Part shown: positions 62,506 through 64,000 of the stretch, in pieces
How the letters are laid out: each line of letters begins with the position of its first letter
How positions within the stretch are numbered: position 1 is the stretch's first letter
Assembly: GCA_946902985.2 (NCBI GenBank)
Contig: OX336388.2
Coordinates: 1,213,502,609-1,213,566,608, forward strand
Length of the DNA: 64,000 nucleotides
Source: Meconema thalassinum
Lineage: Eukaryota > Arthropoda > Insecta > Orthoptera > Tettigoniidae
Direction of reading: 5' to 3'
Position numbers and translations under genes: made by a program
The notes under the pieces: generated by a model
Seen by the model: the letters and a program-made list of their open reading frames with translations, nothing else
Told to the model about the DNA's origin: nothing
Databases searched by the model: none

Positions 62506-63916
62506 TTAGCCTACTTTTCACATTTTGCAAAAATGAGGAAAAAGTAGACTTATGAGATCGATCCGGGAAAATGTGTGTCTGTCTGTCTGTCTGTCTGTCC
62601 TTCTGTCTGTCTGGCTGGCTGTGTGTGTGTCCCCCCCCCCCTATCAACTCCTAAACGGCTGCAGCAATCAAAACCAAATTTAATATGAGTAAAGATGTGC
62701 ACGGGAATATCTCACGTCCATATTTGAAAATGATGTCAGTGCTACCAACTGCTGAAAAAACGCACTAGAAATTTGAGCTCCATGTTGGATATCTCGCAAG
62801 GTATGCATGGGAGCTATTTCAAAATTGGTACACATGTAGATAATACTATTTCAGTTTAATTTCCAGGAGTCCAACAATGACAGTGTTGCCGAAATAATTT
62901 TAAGCCTTCTGATAGGTCCAATGTTTAAATGCATATAACTTCTACACTATCAACTGGATTTCAACCAAATTTTGTATGTAATATCTGTACATACACAGAT
63001 ATGATTGAGCGTATTCCTATGAGCCACCAGGGCTGCCAACTGTTAATAATTGCTCTCTCTCTCTATTTTTTTATCCAAATACCAATATATCAGAAAGTAT
63101 GCAAGCCAACAGCTTTAAACTATGCACACGTATATTCTGACATTTTAGATTAATTTGGAGTAACTTATATACGTCAGTTCTACCAACATGAATATAAGCC
63201 TGCTGATTGTACCAATTTTAAATACATGTATCTTCTATACTATCAGTTGGATTTCAACCAAATTTCGTATGTGCTATGTGTACCATAACAGATATGACTG
63301 TAAGTATTGTTAAGAGCAATCAGGGCTGCCAACTGTTAATAAATGCTGTCTAAATTTTTTTACCCTAATATCAATATATCAGAAAGTATGCATGCCAACA
63401 GCTCTATACTTTGCACACGTATAGCACCTGACATTGTAGATTAATTTGGAGTAAGTATTACAAGGCAGTGCTGCCAACATGATTCTATGCCTGCTGATAT
63501 GTCCAATTTTAAAATACATGTAACTTCTTTGCTAACAAATGGATTTCATCCAAAATTGGCACAACAAGATATCATAATATTTCAGATTATTTCTGACCAG
63601 CACACGCATGGTATTGTTGGGAACATGCTTTTACGCGTGCTGACAGATCCAGTGTCTAACTGCCTGTAACGTCCATTGGACTTCAACCTAATTTTGTATT
63701 CTGTACCATAAGAGATGGAACTAAGAATATATTCAGTCACCAGGGCTGCCAAATGTAGTGCTCTATTAGGCTACATTATACCAGGTATATTTTGAACTAA
63801 TTTGATATTTCGATATTACCAACTTAATTTTGTCATTATTCTAGATAGGTTCATATACTGTAAAATAATCATTGGCATGAAAAGTAGGCTGTATAGTTCT
63901 TCACGGAACTTCTTGC
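62506..63916 (-). mobile_element. HINE-A copy 5, full length
   Basis: 1411 bp on the minus strand. The 3' end is at the left (TTAGCCTACTTTTCACATTT, GACTTATGAGATCG, then the GTCT microsatellite at 62575-62627). The 5' end is at the right (CAGCCTACTTTTCAT and the hairpin GAAGTTCCGTGAAGAACTAT on minus). It is nearly identical to HINE-A copy 3 over the first few hundred bases and lies in the opposite orientation. Confidence 0.78.
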
Positions 63917-64000
63917 TTTTCTCTAGATTTTTAGTTTTCTCTCTATTAGACAGTTAAAAAACACTTCTTGGAAGCAAAATGGGTGTTGCGGTATTAAAGC

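Larger units (their letters stand above)
42877..64000 (+). other. Dok7-like intron 2, at least 21.1 kb
   Basis: It starts at the GTATGT donor after 42876. No acceptor leading into the expected next PH-domain residues was found before the window ends. The interval is made of SINEs, a LINE relic, HINE-A and HINE-C copies and unassigned DNA, listed separately. Insertions occur in both orientations. Confidence 0.6.

Overview
This is AT-rich animal nuclear DNA, very probably from an arthropod with a large, repeat-dense genome. Many tRNA-derived SINEs, decayed LINE reverse-transcriptase 3' ends and long rolling-circle-like repeats suggest an insect. The repeat style suggests a polyneopteran such as an orthopteran or stick insect, but this is an impression and the sequence does not prove it. 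There is no prokaryotic or viral gene organisation, no CRISPR array and no intact transposase or long ORF.

The only host gene I can support is on the + strand. Two short exons at 42417-42473 and 42831-42876 have good splice sites and the right phase. They encode the first 34 residues of a PH domain closely resembling the N-terminus of the Dok-7 adaptor. A GC-richer stretch at about 42060-42416 is its likely promoter and 5' UTR. The rest of the window, to 64000, would be its second intron, at least 21.1 kb and full of repeats. The ~42 kb before it looks intergenic.

Most of the rest is layered mobile DNA. (1) Three families of ~1.4-1.5 kb repeats, called HINE-A, -B and -C here, share one plan. 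They have a 5' hairpin, short asymmetric terminal inverted repeats (AGCCTA...TAGGCT), a GTCT/CA microsatellite next to an ATCTCATAAG block, and a terminal 3' hairpin ending GGCTAA. This plan matches non-autonomous Helentrons (HINE/DINE-1 type). Copies lie at 1-946, 1087-2591, 6419-7866, 7935-9180, 14139-15566, 20523-26745 (nested), 58136-60080 and 62506-63916. (2) At least eight tRNA-derived SINE families (SINE-1 to SINE-8 here) occur, many with clear target-site duplications. They are densest from 34.5 to 62.4 kb, and several exchange 3' tails. (3) LINE reverse-transcriptase C-terminal relics lie near 6.3, 10, 10.7, 17.9, 38.6, 54 and 60.3 kb. (4) Terminal-inverted-repeat elements of unknown class include a 3.67-kb one at 21585-25258 and a 2.04-kb one at 35911-37953.

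The clearest history is at 20.5-26.7 kb: SINE-2 inside a 3.67-kb TIR element, inside HINE-A, inside HINE-B, four layers deep. The largest stretch with nothing recognisable is 29.0-34.6 kb.
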